Positions 1 to 13,800 of a DNA stretch of 64,000 nt are shown piece by piece. The notes beneath the pieces were generated by a model. The model saw only the letters and a program-made list of their open reading frames with translations. It did not search any database and was not told the DNA's origin. The stretch lies in the NCBI GenBank assembly GCA_914767715.1, contig OU612067.1, positions 8,928,001-8,992,000 on the forward strand. Reading direction: 5' to 3'. The first letter of the stretch is position 1, and each line of letters opens with the position of its first letter. This stretch comes from Membranipora membranacea. Lineage: Eukaryota; Bryozoa; Gymnolaemata; Cheilostomatida; Membraniporidae. The position numbers and the translations under genes are program-made.

Positions 1-28
1 GTGATGATTTTTCTGGGGCAAGACTAAC

Positions 29-1960
29 CTGCGTAGAAATTCATCATACATATCACGTCTCATTGTGGTAGATGTAATCATCTTATAACTTCTGAGTAAC
101 TTTCTAATAGAATCACTGAGAGCTGCATACAGGCATCTCTCTCCATCGAATGTCTTTGCTTCACAGCTGGCTCCTGTATAAAACATATTGAAGATGTGTT
201 GATATAGTCACAGGCTAGATTTCTATTATCTGAGCACACTGACAGGCCGAAGCAAATGCTTGCCATTTTGCGCAGCCTTAAAATACTGAAACGTATGGTT
301 AGATAACAGTTACTCAGGCTCATAACCATATATCCACTGTCATTTTAGCTTGTGAAGATTGGTGCTAGCTTAAATTCAGTCAACTCAACCTAGCTCAAGT
401 GAACTCCTGCTAATATTCACTCATTAACGATAGTAAGTATTTGAGCTTGCTTGCTGTACAGTCCAATTCCAAAATCCAATATAATTATATTTATATTTTC
501 GCTAACTTGCTATGACTAGGTATAATCTTTCGGGTTGACTATAAAAGTTAAGACATAAACCCTACACTCAATACATTACCATTTTCCAGTAGATATTTCA
601 CCAATGCTTCATGGCCGCAGAGACATGCATAGTACCTGTAAAACACAATACACGGTAATTTTTCTATGCACCTATAAGATGCAAGTTAAAGGGACCTACT
701 ATTCATCTCCTAGGTTCATCCTGTCTATCCGGTCTATAAGGTTTAGTGAGTTAATTGGGCCAGACCGAATGATAATATCTGACTTAACAACTTGCTTGCT
801 TTAGATCAGTGAGTAGGATGACTAATATAGCTAGTTCTCATATAAGGTTTGAACTGAGCTGATGTTCATGAAGCGAATTCATGAGTGGGGTCTGGTAGAT
901 TTCAAACGTCAACAAGTAGTCTTTTGTTTCTGGGATACCTAGAACAAGATAAAGTCAAATTGGCCACTTATGTGGAAAAGTTGTTGCTCCTAACCTAATA
1001 ACATTCTATAACAGGACAGAGGTTACAACTACATCTTTCATCAAAACAATCAGCTTTTTATACTCACAGGGGAGTCGTATCCCATTTATCTCTGATGTTC
1101 AGCTCAACTTCTCTGGCTTCCACCAAGTATCTACAAAATCACAGACAAGATTCATTGTCTGGTGCAGAAAACTAACCATGGCATTGTTAGCTAGTTGGTA
1201 CGAACAGCTGTTTGCTAAAGTTGATTAACACTTTCTGAAGATTAATCAGGTTAAGTGAGTGGAAGCAAGCGATCAACATTGTAAATAACGTTTTAATGCC
1301 AGAATGACAAGCGACAATACAGCAAAAGGCGAAGAGTATGAAGATTTGAAGAGGCCCTACATAGCTTTGGTCTAGTCATTGCGTATCTGCACTTATAACA
1401 TAAGCGATTCACAAGAATAAACTATTGGAAGTGGGAGCAGGGAGAATCTCTAGTGGGAGTAGGCATTTAGCTGAGAACAAGTGGCAAAAAAAGTTTTCAT
1501 TTCCTATATGAATAGCCAAATAAAGAATTATATTTTGGCTTTGATCACACATGTGCTGCAAAATCAGGGTACCTGAAAAAGTTTGGCTGCCTCCTATTTA
1601 TCTCTGATGTGATAAGACACCTGATTTTAATCAACAATTTTAATCAACCTCCTTGGTTTTTAGGGCAGTCAAATAGTGTCAAAGACCCTGGTTTTATAGT
1701 GTATTTTTGGATATGATTGTGCACTACATGCAGTATTAGCAGAGAGGGGCCTTGGGGGACCAAGCCTCCCCTCAGATCATGTGTGGGAATAGGTTACCAT
1801 ATCAATTGACCTGGAGGGAGTCAAAAAGACAGATTGTAGAAGCTGGGCAAACAACTAACTTACTGGAATGGTCAAGACAGTCTACTACTGGAATGGATAC
1901 TCACTTCACTTTTTCTAGGTCACCTGTTCTGCAACTGACAAATATATCATTGTAGTCCAT
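29..1960 (-). CDS. ABTB1: ABTB1 orthologue (ankyrin repeat and BTB protein), 5' part
   Basis: Four coding exons on the minus strand: 1905-1960 (ATG at 1960-1958), 1068-1130, 580-635 and 29-173. All junctions are GT/AG and the frame is continuous through phases 2, 2, 1 and 2. The protein starts MDYNDIFVSCRTGDLEKVKY, continues through an ankyrin segment containing NIRDKWDTTPLYYACLCGHE and VKYLLENG, then CEAKTFDGERCLYAALSD and RRDMYDEFLR. This matches the ankyrin region and the AxTFDGERCLY-ALSD linker that lead to the first BTB domain of animal ABTB1/BPOZ. The family is known as BTB adaptors linked to ubiquitin ligase and PTEN-dependent growth control. The two BTB domains lie beyond the left edge; the last visible donor is at 27-28. 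Several exons are only 56-63 nt, so automatic prediction could miss the gene. The start is well supported because it aligns with the known N-terminus. Confidence 0.9.
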
Positions 1961-2630
1961 GTTTCACCAGATGATATAACTTCCTTGCCAACAGATGCCT
2001 GAGCTTAATGTTCACTGGATGTGTTTTTGCAAAAGACAGACTGCTGCATATATAATAATCAATATATATTATAAAACTGCAACACACTGTCTCTCTTTTA
2101 CTTTTGCAAAAGCAGACTGCATAAAACTACACTGGCCTATGCAAAAGACTACACAATACCACACAAGTAAACAGAGCCACACAAACTGACTTATGCTGCA
2201 GAGGCAGAAGTGTATGCAGAGGCAGAAGCAGCTGCACTGTGGGGATAAAGCAGAAGTAGATGCAGAAGCATCCAACTTGGTGACCAACTTAGACGAGTTA
2301 TATATTTGGCTCTTTGCCATCACATGTACCGGATGTTGTTATGACCTCTCTTTCAGAACTAGGTCATCCAATCAAAAATTAGCATATTTAATATGTAAAA
2401 TCATAAATCTGGAGTTGCTTTCTTGTGTTTAAAAAAGGGATAACTCCTTACTAAAAAGCTGAGAGCCAGCAGTTTTCTGATGTATGCTTGGTGATATTCT
2501 TATCAGCGTATTTGTTTGGGAAATGTGTTCTTGAAATTGGTTGAAATAATTTTGTCTTAAAACTACATCTAACTGCTTGTCATGACATTTGCAAGGTATA
2601 ATTGCAGAAAGCCTGTATGAAGATTAGCTT

Positions 2631-2705
2631 GAGGTTTTCTAAAAGTTTATAATTAAAGCAAATTAAAAATAACTTATTGACCTCACACACATTAACATAG
2701 ATATA
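2631..2705. repeat. Dispersed repeat, copy 1
   Basis: Begins GAGGTTTTCTAAAAGTTTAT and ends in a CCTCACACAC..AACATAGATATA stretch. The same order of words occurs at 12106-12187 with small indels, so this is an interspersed element of unknown class. Confidence 0.7.
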
Positions 2706-3736
2706 AAAAATTAATGACTTGAGTAAAAAGATATAAGTGGTAGGGTGTTACATACTATATAGTGTGTAGGATAATGAAAGCATGGTATCATAAATTATGT
2801 GAATAAAATGAAAAAAGAAAAGAAGAAACAGAGAGTGGCAAACAAAAATACAAGCTAACAACATTAGGGAGGATTAAATGATAGTGATTCATGAGGCTTG
2901 GTTGATTTAGTTATAAATGTATGAAAAATATTCAAAAAGGCTGATTTGCCTAGGTTTGATCTAAATGAGGGTTTAATTATTGTAAAGTTGCTACGAAGTG
3001 ATCGTGAATGTCTGTTTGATTTGCTAACGAGATGAAGTATGTGCTTGGATGCACAGCCTATACGGACTGCTTTGCCAATTTGGCCATTTGCCAGGATCTG
3101 TTGTGCTAAAAATGTTTCTGTAAATGGCCATCCGCCACAGATCTGTAAAAGGGCCATCTGCTTATGACAAATGCCCATCTGGCAGCGCGAACTATCCATC
3201 CATCCATTACGACTTGATTATGTATTTCATGTCTAAGACATTACCATTTTCATTGTTAGTCTTTATCTTCCATATTTCTTCTTTATTTATTTAGTCCATA
3301 TTTATTTATTTTTGTTTTATCTTGGCACACTCGGAAGAACATCATTTTAATGATATGAAGATTGCTTGTCAATAAACGTTTAAAAAAAAAAGATCTCGGC
3401 TCCCTAGTGTATACTCATTTAAAGAATCGTGTAATGCAAATATACACTGATGATGAACATTTTAGCCAGAACTACCTCGAACGATGTCCCTCAGGGCGGC
3501 TCAGGCACCTTAACTATTGTACGGCCTGGCTTTTTGGGAAACATGTGCATTTATATTAATAATACTATTTTTTAACCCTATTTTAACATGCAAGGCAACT
3601 TCATTATTTTTAAGCTGAGTATGTGTACCAGCAACCTTTTTCTCAAAACTTTTGCAGTAAGTGATAGTAATAAAAATCAATCAATAAATCCATTTCGCTG
3701 TACCAATCTCAAAGTGTGACTGAATAGAACTAATCA

Positions 3737-4035
3737 GGATGCCTATGCAGCAACCGCCGGACATTCGCATGGTATCTGGTGGTTGCCGAAAAGGCATTTG
3801 GTTGCCACTTGGACATCCGGATTGATTTTTCAACTTGATGATGAGTGTCTACAACCCATCCTCCTCTGTTATAAACCCATCCGCCTCTGTTAAAATAGTG
3901 TCCGGATGCTTTCTATGCAACTGGATGCCTATTTGGCATTCGGCCGTGGTCCCAGTGCCAACCGGATGCCTATTTTCCAACCACCGGATGCCACGCTAAC
4001 ATCTAGCAGTTGCCAAATAGACATCTGGATGGGTT
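3737..4035. repeat. Imperfect repeat block rich in CCGGATGCC-type words
   Basis: Words such as GGATGCCTAT, CCGGATGCC, GACATCCGGA and their reverse complements recur several times, with partial inverted symmetry (for example TTGCCAAATAGACATCTGGA against the CTGGATGCCTATTTGGCA arm). The G+C content is higher than its surroundings. It is probably a decayed non-autonomous element. A weaker block of the same style lies at about 3060-3190. Confidence 0.5.
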
Positions 4036-4601
4036 CAGAGCGCAGAAAGATCACCCTTATAAAGCCTCTTCTAACAGTGCAGAGAGTCCTAACTAAATGG
4101 AGCACAGAAGGCTAAAGCTCAAGCACAAGATTTTTCTGCAGTGGAATCATTATAGTATCCACCACCCAATATTTATAGCATTACTTTAGCAATAACAGTT
4201 GCAATGTGTGTATTTTAGGTAAGAAGTGTATTTATTGTATGATTATGCTCAACAAAGAAATAAGCTAAATATCGTATGTTTGCAAGATAGTTTGGTAGTG
4301 TTGTCCAAATTATGGTGAGAATGTGAAAATTTTAACCAAAATATATATAATTAAAGTCTGCATCAATGTTTGAAAATTACCAAGGGAAGGAATGTCAGTT
4401 ATTTGGCATAATATCTACTATAACATAGAAAAAAAGATGCTACATAGGCCTTTGCTTAGATCCTTCCCCAAACCGAAATGCAGGAAAGTCAGTCACCAAA
4501 ATAATATGATATAATATACAATCAGATTGGAAAGGTCTAATTCTAGTCAGGTACAATAATAACACCATGATAGAAAGCATAGAGAGTGTGGTAATAAAAT
4601 G

Positions 4602-4607
4602 TTTATT
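4602..4607 (-). terminator. Candidate poly(A) signal for the AE-type exchanger
   Basis: AATAAA on the minus strand, about 290 nt after the stop codon at 4895-4897. It is a plausible 3' end but rests only on the hexamer. Confidence 0.35.
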
Positions 4608-4894
4608 TTTAGATTCTTGAAATGCTTTAATAGCTCAGAGAATGCTGTATGTGGGCATACATTGGTCAGATAAAATGGTCATGTGATAATGCTGTAAGGG
4701 GGCATAACAATTGTGTGTTTTAGAGAAATCAAATAATATTTAATAGAATTGATTAAAAATTAAATAAATGTTTGCAATTCACATCCGGAAGAAGAGCAGC
4801 TCTAAGACGAGCTTGAGCACAAAAGTTTATACATATTTCTGTTAGGGAGTATACAGTATTGTGTCAGAGTTTTTTCAGTAGTCCCTGATGAAGT

Positions 4895-7800
4895 TTAGTT
4901 AGCCATACCGGCCTGCTCAAAGAAGTCAGGTTCATTCTCTTCTCCAGGCTTGTCCAAAGCACCAACAGAGCTGGAGTCTGCCTTATCAAGCTACAAACAT
5001 AACAACAGGTCTGGGTTAAACGGACATCAGGATTCACATTAACCTAAATTCACAAAACTTTCATGTACAGATTCAGTAGCATTTAAAAACTGTCCCATAC
5101 GAGATAAAAATGATATCACTGTCTAAGATAGCTTCAGATATAAAGTTATTTAATATTAAATAAGACAATAGTTGTCAGGACGGTAAGTAATATTGCGATG
5201 GTAAATCAAGGGCGTATCTCCAAAAAACTGGAATTCTAGTTCATAAGCTTACCTCGTTGAGTTCTTCTGGAGTGAATATATATTTTAGCACAAAGAATCT
5301 GAACGGCACGAGGAGAATCAACACGAATGGGAAAGCGAGGGCGGCCGGAGATGACTTCACAGCCCATAGAACTCCGACACATAGGAGCTGAACAAAGGTG
5401 AACAGGTGCATCTTCCATTTTCGTACCTGCAATATGACAAGTGGTAATGTCAGGACAATTCCTAAATGTGTTCAAGGAAACACAGTCTGACATAAAATGT
5501 GATGGAAATCAGGACAGTTAAGAAATCTCTCCATTTCATTTCTTCAAAATACTTGACGCTAGCTATCGAGCTTAAGCATCGGCTTGTTGTATCAGCCAAT
5601 ACGGCAAAGAAACTTTAACCTTTTAAAACACAAAAATACTATATTAATGGTTTGTGATAATTTTGTGTTTTGAGTATGACAACTTACATATCTGACATAT
5701 CCTGTGTCTACAGGATGATGTTTGTTAGGTGTAATCAGCAGAACCATTCTCTGATAAAGCTGGATACCTCCGAGGGAAGCAACTCCCATATACAAGAATA
5801 CTCCGAATAGTGTAGCAATAGGAATGTACTGTAGAACCATTCCGAGGAACATAGATGCACCTGAAGAAAAAGAGGAAATCATAAATATTAAATTATGAAG
5901 AAAATGACAAGGCTGTGGGTGTATTCGGGTTAAATCAAACAACACACTTTTTGCTAGAGGAAGGAGAGAGGGCTTGTTCAAGCTTAGGAGTGAGCAATAA
6001 TTTTGGTTACAGAATGAAAGGCTACCTCCAGACCTGGAGTAATAATTTTCATAACTCATTTACAGTTACTGCCTCTGCAGTTTCGGAGTTGAATCACCCG
6101 CTACTACCATTATAATTTATTATTAACGGCAAGAGGATGAAAATATTGATGATTTGAATTATTGAAGTTGTCACTCACCGACAAGAATATGGACACCAAA
6201 GTTGGTGAGCCTCTGCTCGATGATCTTCTCTAGTTTAGGTTGTTCTCCTGGAGCGTGATTCTTTGAGATGACAGTCAGTGCTGAGGTATGAGCTACAGAT
6301 CGGACAGTAGCGCATGTAACAAATGGCAGTCCCATGAACCCGTTGATCAGTCCAAAGACACCCATAAGGAAGATATCCAGATGGAATCCAGTACCCTTCT
6401 GCAGCTTGTGCTCCTTCTTGTTAACAATCATTCTAGAAGAAGAAAATTGTCTCAATTATCAGCAACGTTTCTTTAGTTTGTAAGCATTGTCACCGAGTAA
6501 GCCCACAATGATTCAACAATCCAATGATACGAGTTCTATGATACAAACATCTTGAACCGCCATAGTCTAGTGCTAAGCAATCTTGCAGTTGGCTAACTCA
6601 CAAAACAATTTTTGATGTGAACCAATATCGAAGATAATTTGGTTATGTGAACAGGGAGAGAGTTAGAGCAGAGGCGTTGAGCGAGAATTGCATACTGGGC
6701 GCTTGTCCTGTCTCGGGTGACCGAGATGTTTGTACTTACCCAGTGATCAGAGTCTCAAGGAAGATCAAGATTGAGCCGACAAGGGCAGGAATGGCAGCGC
6801 TGAAGATGTGACCGATTGGTAGTTTCTTATCTTGTCCCATTGGATTGACAAACCAGCCTCTCTTCTCTGGAGAAGTGACGCTGAAGGTAGAAGGTACAGA
6901 TAGCTTCTGCGTGTATACATCATCTCCGATCAGGAAGTCAGCGAGCACCATAATCAGAATAGCGATAGGCACTCCAAAATCACCTAGAGCACGTCGGATC
7001 TGTAATAAAAGAGTGAAGCATTAGTAGACATGCATACAAGTTATCATACATGAAAACACAACTAATCAAAAGATAGTATATTTGTCTGAAATTATGCCGA
7101 TTAACTTGCAAGTAGCCAATGTGTTGGCTCTGATATGATTGGCTCTGATTGGATGGTCTTTCCCACCCTGCAGCCAATTATATCAGAGCCAACACATTGG
7201 CTACTTGGCAAGGTTATACAAACACAGCAGAGCAGTGATATAAAAAAAACGAAGAACATTGTGTGTGTGACTTACTGTTCTTCCGAGAATCTTGGCGTTT
7301 CTCAGTCCCTTGAAGTACCAAGCGAGAGCAAAGGTGAACAGAGTTAGCATCATAGATAGGAGGGCGGTGTTAGGGTGAACCAGTAGCTGGAAGGGTATGT
7401 TGGCTGGTTGTTCTGTACCTGCAAAATGGAAATAAAATAAATAGTGCATCAATAATATTGACAGTTAACATTTTGATGTGACACAGTTTGGAGAGTGAGA
7501 GGAAACCCAGCTTGATCATCCTCTGACCCAACTCTTTTCCCTCTGGCAGTCAAATCAGATAAGAGAAACACATTGGCTACTTGGAGACCAACCTTTTATC
7601 ACTTTTTGATTACCATTGTGCAGTAACCAATTTGTTGGCTCTGATATATTTGGTTGTCGGGTTTTTCCACCTACCAGCCAATTAGAGCCAACAAATTGGC
7701 TAATTGTGCAGGGCTGCTTACGAAGACAGAAAAGATAACTCCGACTTGGATAATCTTAACTTGATGATATAAGATAACATCTTTTTGGATCATCAGACTT

Positions 7801-10800
7801 ACTGGTCATGTTCAGGCCTCCAAGGGTCAGTACACCAGATTCGTTTGCCATGGGGATATCAGTAGGTCCGATATGTGGCAGGTAAGAGAACTCCCGTCCC
7901 GTCTTCTCCAAGCAATCCTCGTAATTCCAACACAGAGGATGTGTCTGGAAGATCTACAGTAGGTGAAAAATACTATAGTCAGTACATAGTCATGCAATTA
8001 ACTAGTTTTAATTTTACTAGTTGTAATGGTAATTTTTTACTACGCGTAAAGATTTTCTGTCAAAGCAAGTCTTGCATAAGATATCTGGGGAGAGTCTATC
8101 ATAGACCTATCTTGCTGGATATTAATTGCGTTCTAAGGGATAAAACTTTAAAAACCTACCACGATCAGCTTGTAGAATGTCTCATAGATGAAAATCAACG
8201 AGATAAGGAAAGCGAAGATCTCCTGCGTGAACCGGGACACGTAGCTGACGAGGAAGGAGGCCTCACAGGCGACAACTATAATACCGATCACACAAATCCA
8301 CACCCCGATCCATAACCGCCACGATAAGTAGTCTATACCATTCGATGTGGCAAACTACAAAAAAAGCAACGCATTAATATAATGGTTAGTACCATAGGGA
8401 TAATATCAAAAGTGTTGATTTTGATGCTCCTAAAGTTAGTGAATGTACAGTAACATGAGACCGCTTCAGTCATAAATTGAGTAGCAAATACATGATTCAA
8501 TTTATTATATTATGTTATATATAAATATTTATAATATCTACATACCGTATAGACCCCTTCCTCGAACACAAGTAACGGTCCCGTAAATCCGACAATCAGT
8601 AGAGGTTGTCCAGCGAAGATTGAGAAGAGAATTCCACAGATAGTCGTACCGAGAAGCAGCTCACTGGCTCCGATGTAACTGTCAGTTTTGTCACCTAAAG
8701 GAAAGAAGAGAGATCAGAATATCAAAAGTTTGTCATTCTAGATGTTGAATGGGAATAAAAACTCAGCAGGGATTTGATAGTATGGTCTCTTCAGACCGTG
8801 ATTGTGCTGAACAACAGCCGCAAGAACAGCCTAGGAGTCTTTCAATTAGAAACAGTGAAAATCGCAATCCGATCGCTCACTCAGCGAGTGAGTGAGACCT
8901 ACTGGGGGTTTCGCTCATATATTGCTCACTCAATGATGCAACTAAAGACATTCTGAATGAGCAATTCGGGAGCAATTTTGTCTAATTGAAAGACCCAGTG
9001 AGTGATAATTCTGAGCGATGTGATAGTGATAACTTCGCTCTTTCTAATTGAAAGACTCCCCTGGTTATTCCTTTTGCATTTCTATCAAGTTATTCTACCT
9101 GAAGCGCTACATGCATACGGTATTATAGAAATAATTAGTGAATAAGCATTGTGAAATCGAGAAATTTATCATTTTAACAATCTTATTTTGAGTTTCTTAC
9201 CAACGAGTCCACCAAAGGTAATGGCAGGAGACACGGCAGCGAAGTAAATAAAGATGAGTGCTGCCACACCCTGGAAGCTGCAGGCGTCTTTGATGTCACT
9301 CCAGTATTTAGGATACCGGCGAGTTATGTCTTTTATCATTCCGCCAAATGGTCGTCCCGTCCTCTTCAGTGGATCGTCATCTTCGTCCGTTATCTCAGAA
9401 GCTAGCGATGTGTTCGAGGCTGAAAAACAACATAAGAGGTCCAATCAAAGTTAGAAATTTTAAGGGGTGAAAGGTAGACACAGATTGCATAGCTATCAAA
9501 TATATTAGTGACATTAGTGATAAGACATATAATCTTCCATTGCTTCAAATTCTTGGTGCAAGAGCTTTTATGCATTGTGAACCTAAATGAGCTTGGGCTG
9601 CTAACAACCTTGTTGTTACCAACACACGCACACATTAAACACTCACACATACCAGGGAGAATTCTCCCTGCACATATGTAATATTGAGATATTGAAGCTG
9701 TGCTATTCGTCAGACTAGCGCCATCAAGGGACATAAAAGAAGTTCTAAGCATCTTAATCGAGTGGGTAGGGTATCCATAAAAAAATGGCAGCTCTGGCAA
9801 AAAATTCATAAGCTTAAAAGAAAGCCGCTGGTCATGGAAGTATGACGAAGTGGAAGATCAAATTTCAACTTTATGTAGGTATTTGTTTTCAGAATTTAAT
9901 CTGTTAGACATGAAACGGTACAAAAGAGCATTGACATTTGACAGTGTGCTGTGTAAACATATTGTCAGCACATCTTGTTTAAAAAAAGCGGAAGAAATTT
10001 CACCAGAAAAGACAATTCCTCTACTTAGAAGAGGCCCCTCTGTTATTTTTACTCACTTTTCTTTTTATGTCGTAGGATGGAGATTTGTTTGAAAAATCCT
10101 GACAAAGTGCGGATATAATGTTATATATGTAAAAGATTTCAGTGCGATGGAAGCTTAGCTAATGGGACATGTTAATAATACTTTCACAAAGCAACTTTTG
10201 CAATGTCATTAACAAGCACATCTGAAAAGTTGCATTGCGGGATACTCATCACCATGTCCTATTAAAAATACATTATATGATATAGACAAGGTAGACAAGT
10301 GGTTGCATTCCTTTTTGTGAAGAAAGGGGATGGTGGTCTATTTGACCACTCAGTATATGATTATCAAACATCAACAACTAAAAGAAAAGGGTTGAGAGCT
10401 TTCATTCTCTTCAATTGAGGTGATATCCAAAATAGCTACAATGGTGACTAAAATACTTATACTTAAGACTCTGACATTACAATGAATATACAGTTATGAC
10501 AGAGATGAAGTGTGGTCCATTTGCCTGCATTGCAGTTGCTCCTCCTCAACAGGTAACGCCGCGGGCAAGAAGGCCTGCAGCGTGACCTGTAGACGGGGAG
10601 CAACTGCAATACAGGCAATTTGGATCAAACTTGATCTAGATAAACACATGATCATCAGCTCACCTTGTTTTCTGGCCTCTTCCTTAGCAGCTTTTTCAGC
10701 CTTTTCCTTCTCCTTTCTGTCCTTGAGTTTCTGTTTAGCCATGTGCATAATCGGCAGCAGTGTCGTGCTGTCGAAATCTCCTGGCGGCAGCACCAGAGAG

Positions 10801-13800
10801 TCGTCCAGGAAGGAGGTCATGGCAGACAGAATAGCTGGTCTGTCCAATGCGCTGTAAGCTGCGTCTTGGAACCTCTGAAATTGATGGAATGAAATAGTGA
10901 GGGTGTGCTCATGGCTTTACTTTGACAGTTTGGAATTCATTGCTACCTATGAGCTATAGAATCAAAAAGTGCAAGTCTATTTTTGGACCAGCAATATCAA
11001 ATCTTTTTTAATATTATAAAAATTAAAAAAATTCAAATATTGAAATTTCTTAAAACAAAGTTTATACATAGTAACTTACCTGATTAGCCATGAGAGTAGA
11101 TAGAGATCGAGCGATCTCTGTGTAGTCCATATGAGCGATGGGTGGTCCGATACAGATAAAGATAAACCTGACTGGTAAAGGTACCTCGGAGATATGGTCC
11201 AGCATCTCTCCCTTAGCTAACCTCACAAAGGCCACACACGGCTTCTCTAGTTTCTTCAGAGTACCTGAAATGATAGGTACGGTCATTAAACTGTGTCATA
11301 AATATATATATATATCAATTTTATTTTGGATACAAATCATTCGTTTAGAATATTTTACAAAATACCCAAAAAATGAAAAAAACAATGAAGTCAATGAATT
11401 TGAATATATCTTAAAATATGAAATGGATGGACTTGATATAATGTGATGGATTGGTAAATAATTAAAAGTGGTAGCTAAGGTGCTGTCAAAAAAGTAGTAT
11501 TAGTAGTGTGTAGTTTAACATCACGTACATTGAAAATATTACCACTTTGTATGAGGTAAGAATCTGTTAAATTAGCAGGGCATTGCCCCCTATGAATTCT
11601 GTATCCCTCAACTGAAGTGAAATGTTTGAAGGTAAAAAAACGATCAGTATTTTAGAAAGGATGAAAGTTCATTTGTTGAAATTAGAGGGAAAGGTATAAT
11701 ATTCAGAATATTAGCAAACATACAAAATATTATGTTGTATGTTTGCTAATATGCTGAGGTGTAAATCCTAGCACAGCTTCATCAGCAAAATGAACTAGTG
11801 TTTAGACATTGGGATAGGCGGTGATAGGCAACTTCATTCAGGTATGAAAAGAGTACTATTGAAATAGTATTTGTATTGCATGTGGAGGTGAGGATGGCCA
11901 GATCTAAGCTAGATTAAAAATTTCAAATTATATTTACCGACGAGACAAGAAGCGACCTCAGCACCAGGAGGTATCTTTTTGAGAAGCTCATAGTTATATT
12001 GTTTATCTGGCTCTGCCTGAGCAGCCTTGATTCTCTTCATCAGCACCTGGTGATGGTCCTACAGTCAGGATAATATGAAATATTTATTTTAATTGTTTAT
12101 TCATTGAGGTTTTCTAAAAGTTTATAATTAAAGTACAGTGTAAATTAAAAAATAAATCAGTGACCTCACATACATAAACATAGATATAGCATCAGATTAA
12201 AAATGAAAAAAATGCCATGAGGCAGCATGGGAATACAAAATAAGCAATATTGTGTCAATCCATATGTTCAAAGATTTCCTAGAACAAATGGGCAGAACAA
12301 CTATTTCTGGTAGCTCTATTTAAGGCTTACATATAAATACAATACACTTTAATTGTCAGCAACAACTCATTATCTCTAATGTTTGTCATACTAAAGGCTT
12401 ACTGCACTGAGGTGGTCTTTCTGTATTTCTCCAGTAGCTTCCATCTCGATGACACTACTGCTGTTAATATGACCTTGACTGCTTCCATTAGCCAATAGGA
12501 ACTGTGAATGTTGAGCTCCGTGTCCGTCAGATTTCATGAACTTTGCCTTGTGTGTAGAGCTGAAAATAAAACAGCCAGAGAGTATGAGTGAATGTCATAA
12601 CTCCTGATGACACCATTACCATCATGTATTCATATGGACTTTGATCATCTTATTGTCCTGAGGAATAAAAATCTTATAGAAGCGGGCAGCTCTTTTGTGA
12701 ATTAGGAGCTAGCCAATGTGTCTGCTCAGAGGCATCTTTCAATTAGAATGAGCGAGGATTTACTAAAGCTGACTATCTCAATCACATCGCTCAAAATTAT
12801 CACTTGGTCGCTCATTTAGATAAATTCTTTCCCAAATCGCTCAGATCAGCGACTTTGGGCCGTTTTTAATTTAAATTACCCCCTGATTGGTTGGTTAGGA
12901 GACCAAATAGGGTAACACATTGGCTAAGTTGTACCCTCCAACATAGTCAAACTTTTTCTTTCCAAGTAGTAACAGAATCACTACAACAACATGACAATAA
13001 CAATAACATTGTTTGCCCACCTGTGTCTTAGAAGGAGTGCATTCTTTAGATACTCTCGGTTTCGTTTCCCAAGCTGATTTGTCTCCATGAGTAGATCGAC
13101 TATCTTCTCCATCATGTTTGTTGCGCTGCTGACCTCCATGTCTAAGCAAATGATTCCTGAAAAAAAACATGAAAAAGACAATGAGCATAGTTTGGAGTTA
13201 TCCTACATCGCAAAAATACGGTTTGGGTATCACATTTATTGTTGAGATTGTTGATATACGACTGTTTTAGTTGGAATAATATAATGCTATGATAGACATG
13301 CACAAGAAATTGGCCAACAAAATAAGTCTTGGAAATGTTTGATGCGATTTTGAGTGACATTATCCAGTAAATCCATGTATTTTTTATATCTGATTTAGTA
13401 GGAAAATGTCAAACTTATTATTTTGATTAGATTGCATGTATTCTACAAGAGTTTAAAAATAAAAAGATGGGTGATGAAATTATACATTTGGTACAAGGGT
13501 GGAACACTTATCAATGATAAAGTGCAATGCAATTGTCACAAAAAATGTACTTGACACTTGGGGTGTTGGCCTAGGTTTTCGAACTGCCCTTTTCAAACGT
13601 CAAATTGATTATTCTCAAATTACGAATTTCTATCCCATGATTATCTACACACCCATTTCAACCCAACTCACTCTAGAGGGCACAACGACCCCAGACATGA
13701 CGCCATTCAAGTCCCAACAGTATAAATCTACACTGTTATCAATGAAGGTTATACACCTTTTGGGCGAATGACCAACAGGTCAAGATTCGTATAGGAACTG

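Larger units (their letters stand above)
1961..4894. other. Intergenic spacer between ABTB1 5' end and AE-type exchanger 3' end
   Basis: No coding exon was recognised here. The first few hundred bases should contain the ABTB1 promoter and 5' UTR, but no clear core element is visible. The stretch holds GCAGAAG-rich imperfect repeats (about 2195-2275), a dispersed repeat shared with 12106-12187 (2631-2705), and a G+C-richer block with repeated CCGGATGCC-like words (about 3737-4035). The 111-codon minus-strand frame at 2864-3199 looks like repeat sequence, not a gene. Confidence 0.6.

Noticed and set aside
2864-3199. 111-codon minus-strand frame
   Set aside because: Overlaps repeat-like words (GGCCATCTG type), has no domain and no splice context.
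7875-8315. 146-codon plus-strand frame
   Set aside because: It overlaps two AE exons (7803-7953 and 8160-8354) on the opposite strand and has no recognisable domain.
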